Assembly (NCBI GenBank): GCA_024275165.1
Contig: JAJRZQ010000045.1
Span: 1 to 46,535 of the forward strand
Source of the DNA: a bacterium
GTDB taxonomy: Bacteria > SAR324 > XYD2-FULL-50-16
DNA: 46,535 nt
Direction: 5' to 3'
Part shown: positions 1 through 8,703 of the stretch, one piece after another
How the letters are laid out: the number at the start of each line of letters is the position of its first letter
Position numbering within the stretch: position 1 is the first letter of the stretch
Notes under the pieces: model-generated
What the model was told of the DNA's origin: nothing
The model's database searches: none
What the model saw: only the letters and a program-made list of their open reading frames with translations
Made by a program: the position numbers and the translations under genes

Positions 1-1
1 A

Positions 2-2605
2 GAAGCGACTTTCAAGATGAAAACCCACAGTGAAGATGGAATTGCCCGCTATTTAGTCAATTTAGTCCAATCCACGCTGCGCACAAATTATATGACCCTG
101 ACACCGGGCTTGGGGATGGCCATTAAAATAGAAAGCGGTAAGGTCGCGCATATGCCCTTGCCTCGTCCTCTTTATGAAATCTATGTTCATGCCTACGGAA
201 TGGAAGGGGTTCACCTCCGCGCGGCTAAAATCGCCCGGGGGGGAATTCGTTATTCAGATCGTCTCGATGACTTTCGCACCGAGATTTTAGGCCTGGCGCA
301 GACCCAGCAGATGAAAAATGTCGTGATCGTGCCTGAAGGCAGCAAGGGAGGGTTTGTTGTTAAGTACCTTAAGAAAAATAAATCGGAGCAGCAAGAAGAG
401 GTGCAAAAACAATATCGCACCTTTATCCAAAGTTTGCTTTCTCTAACCGACAATCGAGTCGCCGATGAGCTGGTGCCCCTACCTGGGGTGGTTTGTTACG
501 ATGAGCCCGACCCTTACTTGGTCGTGGCCGCCGACAAGGGAACCGCGCAATTTTCAGACCTGGCCAATCAAGTCAGTTTAGATCGAGGTTTTTGGCTGGA
601 CGACGCCTTTGCCTCCGGGGGGAAAAGCGGATACGACCATAAAGCCATGGGAATTACCGCAAAGGGGGCTTGGGAGTCGGTAAAGCTGCACTTTTTGGAA
701 TTGGGTAAAGATATCCAAAACGAACCCTTTAGCGTTATTGGGATTGGGGATATGGGCGGGGATGTTTTTGGAAATGGAATGTTGCTGAGTCAAGAAATTC
801 GTTTAATAGGGGCCTTTAATCACATCCACATCTTTTTAGACCCAAACCCGCAAGCTAAACAAAGTTTTCAGGAGCGTCAACGGCTTTTTCAAACCTCGGG
901 CAGTACCTGGCAGGATTTCGACGCTTCTTTAATCAGCCCCGGAGGGGGCGTTTTTGCCCGCAGCGCCAAAAGCATTTCCTTATCCGCTGAAGTGAAAGAG
1001 GCTCTGGGGATTCAAGAGCCTCACCTGGTTGAGTTGAGTGGAGAAGAGTTGATCCAACGGCTTTTAAAAGCGCCGGCGGACCTCTTATGGAATGGAGGGA
1101 TTGGAACCTATGTGAAATCGAGCCAAGAGAGCGACCTGCAAGTGGGGGATTTGGCCAATGACAGTGTACGGGTTTTAGCGAACGAGCTGAGGGTGCTGGT
1201 TGTCGGTGAAGGGGGGAACTTGGGCTTTACCCAAAAAGCGCGCATCGAATACGCGGTCAAGGGGGGGCGAATCAACAGCGATGCGATTGACAATTCAGGA
1301 GGGGTCAATTGTTCGGATCACGAAGTAAATTTAAAAATTCTCTTTACCAGTTTGGGCCATCAAGGCTTACTGCCCCGTAAAGAGGCCCGAAATGAGTGGT
1401 TGAAGCGGCTTGAGCCCGAGATCATTGAATTGATTTTAGCCTCGAATCGGTCCCAAGCTGAAATATTGAGCTTGGATTCAATTCGGTCACAGCGAGATTT
1501 ACCCCGTTTTTTAGACTGGATCGGCTACCTTTCCATCCATCAAATCTTAGATCGCAGAACAGAATCCTTTAGTTCCAACAATTCATTAACAGCTTTGAAC
1601 AAATTAGGGCAGGGGATACCCCGTCCTGATTTAGCGGTTCTGCTGGCCTATACGAAAATGCATGCCTATCAAAAAGTGGTGGATGACCCGCTTTTGCAAA
1701 CTGGGTTTTTTGACGCCCTGTATCTTGAATATTATCCACAAAGCTTGCGAGAGGGGTTTGACTTACTCAGCGTCCAGCATCCCTTAAAACAGCGAATCGT
1801 TGCCACTTTGGTCGTCAACCGGGTTTTAGATCAGGCTGGATGTGCTATGATTGGTTGGATCAAATCCGTCACCAACAGGGAAATAAACCATATTTTAATC
1901 AGCTATTATTTGATATTTAAAATCATTAATTATGAAAAAATATTTAAAGAAATTTTACGGTCAACAGGCGCTACAAGCAAAGAAAATATCTATCGCTTAA
2001 AAATCGAAATCACCCAATGGATGCAACGCTGGTGTGCTGAGGTATTGAGCGGTTCTTTCCCGATTGGATTGTTTATTCAGGAGTTTTCACAATTAGAGCA
2101 AGAATTTGAGCAACTTAAAGTAAGCGCGGATTCCTCCGCAATCATGCTGCAAGAATTAAAAATTCGAGATTCGGACTTAATCAATGAAAAAACAAAACAG
2201 AGTTTAATGGGGTTATGGAGTAGGGGGAGCGCGGTGCGAGCCCTACCCCTGATGGCTGAATTGAAGTTGAATTTAAATGAAACCCTGATTTTATCCAATT
2301 GGCTGGAAGAACAATTTTGTTTTGGGGAGGTGATTCAAAAACTTCTGGAACTTCAGATCACCGATTCTTGGGAAAAAACCCATCGAAGTATACTTTTAAA
2401 GGAGCTCTCTTCAATCCGCAGCCAACTTGGAAGAGAGTATTTAACTCATAAAAAGGCAGGGCAAGACCCTTTTGGGCAACTGGCCGACCAGTTGCAACCC
2501 CTTTTGGAAAACTGGATGCGCGAGGTGCAGAAATATCTGGAAGGAGAGGGCCACTTGAGTGCTGCGGCGGTTTTGGTTTTTACCTTAAAGGAAAACTTGT
2601 CTTGA
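2..2605 (+). CDS. gdhB: NAD-specific glutamate dehydrogenase, large (180-kDa) type, 3' part
   Basis: Catalyses oxidative deamination of glutamate to 2-oxoglutarate with NAD in the cytoplasm. The frame is open to the left edge (codons for EATFK precede the first ATG at 17), so this is the C-terminal ~867 residues of a protein that is normally about 1,600 residues. The GDH catalytic core is visible: ARGGIRYSDR followed by DFRTEILGL and PEGSKGGFVVK (glutamate-binding and catalytic Lys region). Then come DKGTAQFSDLAN, a nucleotide-binding stretch with GIGDMGGDVFGNGML, NGGIGTYVK and EGGNLGFTQ. The last ~400 residues are the helical C-terminal domain typical of this family. The family assignment is secure. 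The missing N-terminus lies outside the window, and no break is seen in the visible part. Confidence 0.95.
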   Translation, partial: EATFKMKTHSEDGIARYLVNLVQSTLRTNYMTLTPGLGMAIKIESGKVAHMPLPRPLYEIYVHAYGMEGVHLRAAKIARGGIRYSDRLDDFRTEILGLAQTQQMKNVVIVPEGSKGGFVVKYLKKNKSEQQEEVQKQYRTFIQSLLSLTDNRVADELVPLPGVVCYDEPDPYLVVAADKGTAQFSDLANQVSLDRGFWLDDAFASGGKSGYDHKAMGITAKGAWESVKLHFLELGKDIQNEPFSVIGIGDMGGDVFGNGMLLSQEIRLIGAFNHIHIFLDPNPQAKQSFQERQRLFQTSGSTWQDFDASLISPGGGVFARSAKSISLSAEVKEALGIQEPHLVELSGEELIQRLLKAPADLLWNGGIGTYVKSSQESDLQVGDLANDSVRVLANELRVLVVGEGGNLGFTQKARIEYAVKGGRINSDAIDNSGGVNCSDHEVNLKILFTSLGHQGLLPRKEARNEWLKRLEPEIIELILASNRSQAEILSLDSIRSQRDLPRFLDWIGYLSIHQILDRRTESFSSNNSLTALNKLGQGIPRPDLAVLLAYTKMHAYQKVVDDPLLQTGFFDALYLEYYPQSLREGFDLLSVQHPLKQRIVATLVVNRVLDQAGCAMIGWIKSVTNREINHILISYYLIFKIINYEKIFKEILRSTGATSKENIYRLKIEITQWMQRWCAEVLSGSFPIGLFIQEFSQLEQEFEQLKVSADSSAIMLQELKIRDSDLINEKTKQSLMGLWSRGSAVRALPLMAELKLNLNETLILSNWLEEQFCFGEVIQKLLELQITDSWEKTHRSILLKELSSIRSQLGREYLTHKKAGQDPFGQLADQLQPLLENWMREVQKYLEGEGHLSAAAVLVFTLKENLS

Positions 2606-2685
2606 AAAAAAATAGCTCTAAAATTGCCTTTAATTCTTAAATCAAGTTCTGTTTCAGGCTTGTAGCTGTCGGATGAATAAAAATC

Positions 2686-2703
2686 AATTCAAATGAATTT
2701 TTG
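2686..2703 (+). terminator. possible weak terminator after the glutamate dehydrogenase
   Basis: AATTC / GAATT stem with a 4-base loop followed by a short T-run, 80 bases after the gdh stop. The stem is A/T-rich and short, so this is weak. The rest of the 272-base gap to the recombinase is strongly A/T-rich and contains no convincing small ORF. Confidence 0.25.
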
Positions 2704-2807
2704 AGGCCAAATAGTTAAAAGCTGCTTTTTTTGATTTAATTTTTGTTGGTTTTCCCCTTATTTTTGTTGTGAAGTTTGTTTTTGGATTTTTAGTTTTATT
2801 AAGATTG

Positions 2808-2829
2808 TAGATATAATTTAAGTTATCTA
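2808..2829 (+). promoter_or_regulatory. putative promoter -10 with overlapping dyad upstream of the recombinase
   Basis: A perfect TATAAT lies at 2812-2817. It is embedded in an inverted repeat TAGATA (2808-2813) ... TATCTA (2824-2829). No good -35 hexamer is present at 16-18 bases. A dyad over the -10 would fit a repressor operator; this is inference only. Confidence 0.35.
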
Positions 2830-2877
2830 TACTACATTAAAAAAAAACACAACTCTCCACAAAACTCAAACCCCAAA

Positions 2878-3867
2878 ATGCCCCAATCCCTCTCTCAAGG
2901 TAATCATCATCCCCATCTGCTACAAACAGATTCTTATAGCTTCGCAGAAATTAAAGCTTACCAGCAAGAAGCAAACTGGGATCAATTAAAAAATTGGAGC
3001 CTCGCCCAAGCCCTTGAATTTTGGCTTAAAAGTTTAAAACCCTTGACTCAAAAAAATTACGCCACCTCCTTTAAGGTTTTGTCGCGGCAGGGGTTGGTTG
3101 ACCTCAATGCCTCCCTACAAGCCTTTGCCCTGATCAATCATGAACAGATTATCGACGAGATCAAACTGCAAAACCAGTGGCAAGAAGCGACGAAACAAGC
3201 GAGAGCCGCGGCCTACATCAGCTTCACCGCTTTTTTGCAACGGCGGACTCAAGGAATCATTCAAAAAGCGCTGGCGAATCGGGAGGGAGCAAATCCAACC
3301 TTTTTCAAGGTTCGAGATAAGGTAAAAACCAATCCCCTCTCTAAAGCGCAAACCCAAGCTTTTTTGCGGGAATTGGGAAAACTCAATCATCGAGACCTCT
3401 TGATCGCCAAATTGATTTTACATGGGGGAAAGCGCAAGGGAGAGGTTTTGGCCTTAAAAATTGAAGAGATTGATTTTTTTAACTCTCAAATTCGCTTTAC
3501 TCAGAGCAAAACCAAGGGGGTGATTAAAGAAACCCTGATCACCTATCCACCCAGCGTGATGGATGAACTGGAAAGCTATTGCCAAGGTAGAACAGGCCTC
3601 TGTTTTGTCACCCGAAACGGGCAAGGCATAGCCCCTTACCAGTTGAATCGAACCTTTATCAAGGCGGGACAAAGGGCAAAAATCCCCTTTCCCGTGACAC
3701 CTCATATGCTTCGGGTGACTTTGGTGACCCGGTTAAAGGAATTGAAAATCCAAGATTCAGAAATCATGAAAATTACCGGGCATGCCAGCCCAGCCCAACT
3801 TTTAGCCTATGACCGAAGTGATCTGGCCGATAATCCGACAGCGAAATACAATTTTTTAGAGGCATAG
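2878..3867 (+). CDS. tyrosine recombinase, similar to chlamydial plasmid integrases pGP7/pGP8
   Basis: Site-specific DNA recombinase of the phage-integrase/XerCD superfamily, 329 residues. An N-terminal SAM-like core-binding region (about 45-150) precedes the catalytic domain. Catalytic residues visible in order are Arg in GGKRKGEVLAL, Lys in TQSKTKG, HMLR (H-x-x-R), the GHAS histidine and Tyr in LLAYDRS. Stretches such as LTQKNYA, TKQARAAAYISFTAF, TFFKVRDKVKT and HRDLLIAKLI match what I recall of the integrases on the chlamydial virulence plasmid (pGP7-D/pGP8-D) much better than generic XerC/XerD. The gene stands alone and ends in a strong terminator. No att repeats or phage genes are seen nearby. 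It could be a relic of plasmid integration or a domesticated chromosomal recombinase. Confidence 0.85.
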   Translation: MPQSLSQGNHHPHLLQTDSYSFAEIKAYQQEANWDQLKNWSLAQALEFWLKSLKPLTQKNYATSFKVLSRQGLVDLNASLQAFALINHEQIIDEIKLQNQWQEATKQARAAAYISFTAFLQRRTQGIIQKALANREGANPTFFKVRDKVKTNPLSKAQTQAFLRELGKLNHRDLLIAKLILHGGKRKGEVLALKIEEIDFFNSQIRFTQSKTKGVIKETLITYPPSVMDELESYCQGRTGLCFVTRNGQGIAPYQLNRTFIKAGQRAKIPFPVTPHMLRVTLVTRLKELKIQDSEIMKITGHASPAQLLAYDRSDLADNPTAKYNFLEA

Positions 3868-3870
3868 AAC

Positions 3871-3900
3871 AAAAAAAAACCCGCTCAAGGCGGGTTTTTT
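3871..3900. terminator. bidirectional rho-independent terminator
   Basis: A9 tract, then CCCGC-TCAAG-GCGGG (3880-3894), then T6. It works in both directions, ending the recombinase (+) and rplC (-), which converge here with 52 bases between them. Confidence 0.9.
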
Positions 3901-3919
3901 ATATCAATTTACAGTCAGT

Positions 3920-4552
3920 TTAAGCTTTAATCGACCTTTTGACCTCAACCAAGCGGCCTTTTGGCCCGGGAATAGCGCCTTTAACCAAGATCACTCCGAG
4001 ATCTTGGTTGACTTCTACGATCTCTAAATTTTGCACCGTAACGCGTTCATTACCGTAATGCCCGGCCATCCGCTTATTTTTAAAAACTCGAGCAGGCCAG
4101 GTATGCTGCCCAATCGAACCGGGACGGCGGTCCATCATGTGTCCGTGAGAAGCGCGACCACCACCGAAATTGTAGCGTTTCATAACACCGGCAAAACCAC
4201 GGCCCTTGCTGGTCCCGGCGACATCAACCCTTTGACCTTTTTCAAAAATGGAAACATCGAACCGCTGCCCGACTTCAATGGCGCTCAAATCATCCGCCTG
4301 AAACTCCACCAGATGACGGGTGGGACTGTTCTCTTTAAAGTGCGCCAAATAAGCCTTGGGCTGTTTGCGTTTTTTGGATTCCTTCAATTCCTCAAAACCG
4401 ATTTGTACGGCTTCATAGCCATCAATATCTTTGGTTTTCTTCTGGATCACCGTTACAGGCCCCGCCTGAATGACCGTCACGGGGATGCGTGCGCCATTGG
4501 CGTCAAAGACCTGAGTCATGCCTACTTTTTTTCCTAAAAGTCCGTTCAACAT
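3920..4552 (-). CDS. rplC: 50S ribosomal protein L3, encoded alone
   Basis: Primary 23S rRNA-binding protein near the peptidyl-transferase centre, 210 residues (normal length). It begins MLNGLLGKKVGMTQVF. The L3 signature is present: GTSKGRGFAGVMKRYNFGGG, then RRPGSIGQHTWPARVFKNKR, then MAGHYGNERVTVQNLEIV. The residue aligning with E. coli Gln150, the PrmB methylation site, appears to be Thr (QHTWP against QNQTP). The start is supported by AAGGAAAC just upstream. The gene is monocistronic: it has its own promoter at 4585-4613 and a terminator immediately downstream, with no rpsJ, rplD or rplW next to it. L3 genes normally sit inside the S10 operon, so this is either a relocated gene or a second copy. 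Confidence 0.97.
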   Translation of the reverse strand: MLNGLLGKKVGMTQVFDANGARIPVTVIQAGPVTVIQKKTKDIDGYEAVQIGFEELKESKKRKQPKAYLAHFKENSPTRHLVEFQADDLSAIEVGQRFDVSIFEKGQRVDVAGTSKGRGFAGVMKRYNFGGGRASHGHMMDRRPGSIGQHTWPARVFKNKRMAGHYGNERVTVQNLEIVEVNQDLGVILVKGAIPGPKGRLVEVKRSIKA

Positions 4553-4584
4553 TGTTTCCTTATATCTAAAGAGTTGATCTACTC

Positions 4585-4613
4585 ATAATGCCCATAAATT
4601 CATATATAGTCAA
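4585..4613 (-). promoter_or_regulatory. sigma70-type promoter for rplC
   Basis: On the minus strand: TTGACT (4613-4608), a 17-base spacer, then CATTAT (4590-4585). The predicted start site is near 4578, about 26 bases before the rplC ATG. Five of six -35 and four of six -10 positions match consensus. Confidence 0.6.
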
Positions 4614-4646
4614 GTTTTAGCGAACAATCACTTAAAAAGCTCCGAC

Positions 4647-5195
4647 TTGGAGATCAGGAGATTGGATTATCCATTGCATAACCCCTCTTACAACAAGTAT
4701 ACTGGTTCTCTTAAAGCCAACTCCTTTACTGACTTTTTTTATATGTCGATCAATTTCATCTCCAACTTACCCCCCAACGCAAAGCTCTGGGTCGCAAAAG
4801 CAATCGCGGGGCTGATTATCGCCGATGGTGTGGTGAGTGACCAAGAACTCGCTATTTTGCGCGAAAGCATCTCTTTTTTAGAGAACATGGATCAAGTCAA
4901 TGAAATTGTGAACATGGTCAAATCCAAGCAAAAGCCGATTTTAGAGGTACTCAAAACAGAGCGGAAGCTCTCTTGCAGTATTTTGATGTCCTTAGCTATG
5001 GTCGCCTTGACCGATGATAAACTTTCTGGGTACGAAACCGAATACTTTTCCTACATTGCCGGAAAACTCGGATTTGAATCCTCCTATGCCCATTTGGTGA
5101 TCAAATGGGGAAAAGACTACATACGCTTAAATCAACAGAAAAAAAAGCTGCTGCAATATGGTGAAAAACTCCCCCCCATCTACATCAATTATTAA
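4647..5195 (+). CDS. TerB-like domain protein of unknown function
   Basis: A 182-residue reading from TTG at 4647; the first ATG is at 4743 and gives 150 residues beginning MSINFISNLPPNAKLW. The ATG form is more likely the real product, because the first 32 residues look non-coding. Neither start has a clear Shine-Dalgarno. The all-helical core with IAGLIIADGVVSDQELAIL and later MVALTDDKLSGYE resembles the two acidic helical repeats of TerB/DjlA-type domains (metal-binding acidic loops ADGVVSDQE and TDDKLSGYE). No signal peptide or membrane segment is visible. It is divergent from rplC and converges with the aminotransferase. The function is unknown; the TerB-like fold is a motif-level inference. 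Confidence 0.7.
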   Translation: MEIRRLDYPLHNPSYNKYTGSLKANSFTDFFYMSINFISNLPPNAKLWVAKAIAGLIIADGVVSDQELAILRESISFLENMDQVNEIVNMVKSKQKPILEVLKTERKLSCSILMSLAMVALTDDKLSGYETEYFSYIAGKLGFESSYAHLVIKWGKDYIRLNQQKKKLLQYGEKLPPIYINY

Positions 5196-5206
5196 AAAAG
5201 TTTTTC

Positions 5207-6403
5207 TCAGTCTTTGACCAAAAGATCTTCCATCGCGGCCATTCCGGCTGCCAAATCAACCCCATATCCCACATGAATAAATCCCATGCCCATTGCGTGG
5301 AGGGTTCTAAACAGGTTATGGCTCCGGCATTGCTCGCCCATTTGCCCAATGCGGACGATATTGTGCCCAAAGGCATCGGCAATTTCCACCTTGAACTTTT
5401 CGTTCATGTATTTGCGCATGCTATAGCCATCCACCCCTGGAGGAAGGTCAATCGATACCACCGAATTGAGCCGATACTCTTTAGGGACATAAAGTCTCAA
5501 TCCCATCCCCTCAATTCCGGCCTGCAAGGCCAAGCTGCTCTTTTTATGGCGATCAAAACGGGCTTCCAGCGTTTCTTCGCAGATTAAACGCAAGGCTTCA
5601 TACATCGCTAAAATCCCGGGAACCGGCGCCGTATAATGATAGTTATGCTTGACCCAAAACTCTTGAGCCCTTAAGGCGCTATAACACCAATGGGGGCCGG
5701 TCTTCCCTCGTTTTTCAATCGTTCGCCACGACTCTTCGGAAAAGGCAATGAGAGAAACCCCGGGAATACTGCTCAACCCCTTTTGCCCCCCCGTAATCAC
5801 CACATCCAATTGCCAATCGTCCATTTTCAAGGGCATGGTGGTGAGGGTGCAAACGGCATCGACCACCACCAAGGCCCCATAGGACTTACAAAGAGCGGCG
5901 ATCTCTCGTAAATTGGCATTATAGACCCCACAACTCGTTTCCCCCTGCACCAAGGTAACCACATCGAAATTTTCTTTTTTTAAGGCCTCTTCCACCTCAT
6001 TGATATTAATAGGGCTGGGCTCTTTTGATATAATTCGCGTAATACTCGCCCCCACTCCATGGGCCATCTGCCCCAAACGATTGGAAAAGGTGCCGTTTTC
6101 CAAAATCAACGCCTTACGGCCGGGCCACAAGAGGTTGGTCATGGCCATTTCCATGGCGGCCGATGAAGGCCCGGCAACCCCCAGTACAAAAGGGCTTTGG
6201 GTTTGGAAGGTGTATTGCGCCATGGATTTCACATTTTCGATCACCTTCCCCATGGTTTCACCAAGGTGGTTGATCACCACCCCGTTGGCCTGGGCCACGG
6301 CATGGGGAATCGGCACGGGGCCGGCCCCCATCAGGAGTAAGGGTTCCGGGGGCAAAACTTGGCTTAAGGGCATCAATGCTGGAGGTGGATAACTCAAAGA
6401 CAT
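5207..6403 (-). CDS. class V aminotransferase, alanine-glyoxylate / serine-pyruvate type
   Basis: PLP-dependent transaminase of about 398 residues, probably converting glyoxylate with alanine or serine as amino donor. The fold-type I, class V features are in order: MGAGPVPIP near the N-terminus, VAGPSSAAMEMAM (PLP phosphate region), GETSCGVYN, VVDAVCTL (Asp that pairs with the PLP ring N), TGGQKGLSSIPG (Schiff-base Lys) and C-terminal RIGQMGE. The start is ATG at 6403; a TTG two codons upstream is also possible, and neither has a strong ribosome site. It stands alone between the TerB-like gene (convergent) and recC (divergent). Glycine hydroxymethyltransferase encoded at 35.1 kb could share the glyoxylate/serine/glycine pool, but the two are not linked. 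Exact substrate preference cannot be read from sequence. Confidence 0.88.
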   Translation of the reverse strand: MSLSYPPPALMPLSQVLPPEPLLLMGAGPVPIPHAVAQANGVVINHLGETMGKVIENVKSMAQYTFQTQSPFVLGVAGPSSAAMEMAMTNLLWPGRKALILENGTFSNRLGQMAHGVGASITRIISKEPSPININEVEEALKKENFDVVTLVQGETSCGVYNANLREIAALCKSYGALVVVDAVCTLTTMPLKMDDWQLDVVITGGQKGLSSIPGVSLIAFSEESWRTIEKRGKTGPHWCYSALRAQEFWVKHNYHYTAPVPGILAMYEALRLICEETLEARFDRHKKSSLALQAGIEGMGLRLYVPKEYRLNSVVSIDLPPGVDGYSMRKYMNEKFKVEIADAFGHNIVRIGQMGEQCRSHNLFRTLHAMGMGFIHVGYGVDLAAGMAAMEDLLVKD

Positions 6404-6591
6404 ATTCAACGCAAAAATGAAAAATTGAACAAAGGCGGGCCTCTCTATTTACTTGTTTCATATTCCCCGTAACCCCTTGCTGGCAAGTGTTTTTGTACGG
6501 GTCAGAAGTTTGAAAGCCGATAGAGGTAGAAAAATGAACTCCTTTCGCTTATGCTCAATAAAGCCAAAAAATTTTATGATTCTCTCCAATC

Positions 6592-8661
6592 ATGCACCTT
6601 TATCAAAGCAATCACAGTGAAAACCTCGTAAAAACACTCTGCCATATTCTCGCAGAGCCCTTACAAAACCCCTTTGATTCGGAATGGATTATTGTCCAAA
6701 ATAAAACCCTGGGCGATTGGCTTTCCCTGCAACTCGCTCAACATTTGGGTGCCTGGTCGGGGCAAGATTTTCCCTTCCCCCGTAACGCTCTGATTGAATT
6801 GCTTCGACTTGTTTTACCAAAACAAGTCGAAGCTTTGCGCAGTTTTGAGCCAGTGGTTCTTTTTTTCGACCTCCTCCAGGGATTGCGAGACCACCGAGGG
6901 GAAAAGGCCTTTCTCCCCCTGGAGCCTTTTTACGATCCAGAGATTAAACTATGGGATTTAGCGAGCCAAACCGCCCAACTCTTTGACCGCTACGCGCTCC
7001 ACCGCCCGGAATGGGTTTTGGCTTGGGACCGGGCAGATTACTCTTTGTTGCCGAAGGAAGCGCTCTGGCAGGGGATTTTATGGAACAAAATCAGCTCAAA
7101 ACGCGACCAAGCTCATTGGGCCGCCCTAATCAAGCCCTTTAAAGCAAGCTTGCGGCAAAACCGAGAAAACTTGTTGAACCGCCTCCCTTCCAGAATTTCT
7201 CTCTTTGGTTTAAACCTCTTACCCCCAATTTATGGGGAGCTTTTCACCCACCTCGCTCAAGTGATTCCCGTACATTTCTTTCATTTCTCCCCCAGCCCGC
7301 ATTTTTACGCTGATTTAGCCTCGAAAAAACAAATCCTGAAAGAAGAATGGAAAAAGGGAATCCCCGCAGAAGCCTTGCACCTCGAAGAGGGAAACGCTCT
7401 TTTTGCCGCCTGGGGCAAAACAGCCCAAGAATTTCAACTGTTGGCCGAAGCGCTGTGGGATTATACCCAACCCGAACCGAGTCAATATGTACCTCAATTC
7501 AACGATTCTTGGCTGCAACGCTTGCAAAGCGACATCTTCCACCTTACTCAAGAACCCTTGACCAAGGATAAGCCACAAGACTCCAGCCTGGAGTTTCACA
7601 ACTGCCCGGGGGAAATGCGAGAAGTGGAACTATTGAAAGATCGACTCCTGGCTCACTTCAACCAAGGGATCCAACCAGAAGAAGTGCTGGTCCTCGCCCC
7701 GAACATGAGCGAATACGAGCCCTATATCAAAGATGTCTTTGAGCGGCAACCCAACCCGCTTCCCTACGCCTTCGCGGAAGTACAACTCAAGGATGAAAAC
7801 CGAGCTTTTCACCTCTTGCGCAAATTTTTTTCCCTTGCTCAAAAACGCTTTCGCTTCAGTTGCGTCTTTGAACTCTTTGAATACCCCGAGGTCTATACCC
7901 ATTTTGAGGTCGCCTTCGAAGAGTTGGCCCAAATTCAAAAGGAGTTGCAGGCAGCCGAAATCCGCTGGGGGTTGGATGGGAAGGACAAGGCCCGCTGGGG
8001 GTTGACTCAACTTGAGGCCAACAGCTTTCAAGAGGGCCTAACCCGCCTTGCCTTAGGGCTGGTTTTAAACCCTTTAGACCCCAAACCTCAATTTTCGACC
8101 ATGCCCTATTTTGGTTTAGAGGGGAAGGCCGCAGAGCCCTTAGGGGGCTTTTTTGCCTATTTGGCTCAGCTCCGCAGACTGTACCCGCAATGCTTGGAAA
8201 CCCATGATTTAGCGGGATGGATTAGTCTAATTCGTGAATTTTTCCAAAGCGTTCTCTTGTTTTCTGCTGATTTCGAGGCGGATCGGCTGGAACTGGAGAG
8301 CAAGTTTGAGGAACTCTTAGGACAAGCTGAGCAGGCTAATTTTACCTCATCCTTTTCCTTAGATTGCCTGCTTTTGTTTTTTGAAGAACGGTTGACCGGC
8401 CAAACCCGGGTAAAGGGATATTTGGCCAAGGGAATCACCTGCGCCAGTTTACAGCCCATGCGGAGCGTGCCCTTTCGAGTGATCGCCCTATTAGGGCTGG
8501 TTGAGGGGGCCTTTCCTCGGGTGGCTTACCCCTCTGGAATCGACCTCATGTCCACCCAGCGCCGCCTAGGCGACCGAAACTTAAAAGACGAAGACCGACT
8601 GCTCTTTTTAGAAACACTGCTCAGCGCGCGCGATAGCTTGATCCTCCTCTACCCGGGGTAA
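6592..8661 (+). CDS. recC: RecC (exodeoxyribonuclease V gamma), N-terminal two thirds, ends at an in-frame TAA
   Basis: RecC is the Chi-recognising scaffold of the RecBCD helicase-nuclease. This frame opens with MHLYQSN and then WIIVQNKTLGDWLSLQLAQ, matching the RecC N-terminus (inactive helicase-like domains). It runs to LLSARDSLILLYPG and stops at TAA 8659-8661. The same frame continues without another stop to 9816 with recognisable RecC C-terminal sequence, so the gene is split by one nonsense codon. Full-length would be about 1,074 residues against about 1,120 in E. coli. At this place RecC proteins normally read Y-x-G-x-S/D. CAA or AAA changed to TAA by one base would explain the stop. 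Without the C-terminal part the product would lack the RecB-nuclease-contacting region. It could be a recent pseudogene or a sequence error. Confidence 0.9.
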   Translation: MHLYQSNHSENLVKTLCHILAEPLQNPFDSEWIIVQNKTLGDWLSLQLAQHLGAWSGQDFPFPRNALIELLRLVLPKQVEALRSFEPVVLFFDLLQGLRDHRGEKAFLPLEPFYDPEIKLWDLASQTAQLFDRYALHRPEWVLAWDRADYSLLPKEALWQGILWNKISSKRDQAHWAALIKPFKASLRQNRENLLNRLPSRISLFGLNLLPPIYGELFTHLAQVIPVHFFHFSPSPHFYADLASKKQILKEEWKKGIPAEALHLEEGNALFAAWGKTAQEFQLLAEALWDYTQPEPSQYVPQFNDSWLQRLQSDIFHLTQEPLTKDKPQDSSLEFHNCPGEMREVELLKDRLLAHFNQGIQPEEVLVLAPNMSEYEPYIKDVFERQPNPLPYAFAEVQLKDENRAFHLLRKFFSLAQKRFRFSCVFELFEYPEVYTHFEVAFEELAQIQKELQAAEIRWGLDGKDKARWGLTQLEANSFQEGLTRLALGLVLNPLDPKPQFSTMPYFGLEGKAAEPLGGFFAYLAQLRRLYPQCLETHDLAGWISLIREFFQSVLLFSADFEADRLELESKFEELLGQAEQANFTSSFSLDCLLLFFEERLTGQTRVKGYLAKGITCASLQPMRSVPFRVIALLGLVEGAFPRVAYPSGIDLMSTQRRLGDRNLKDEDRLLFLETLLSARDSLILLYPG

Positions 8662-8703
8662 AGCCAAAAGGAGGAGCAACACCGCCCCCCGAGCCCGATT
8701 ATT

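Noticed and set aside
1733-1741. Another perfect TTATCCACA
   Set aside because: It lies inside glutamate dehydrogenase coding sequence with no companion boxes; chance occurrence is expected at about this frequency.
4031-4537. 168-codon open frame opposite rplC
   Set aside because: Shadow of the L3 gene on the other strand; no ribosome site or recognisable product.
8659-8661. Programmed stop-codon readthrough or reassigned TAA in recC
   Set aside because: TAA is used as an ordinary stop in other genes here (for example secD, ygfZ, trkA), and TAA followed by A is an efficient stop context. Mutation or sequence error is simpler.
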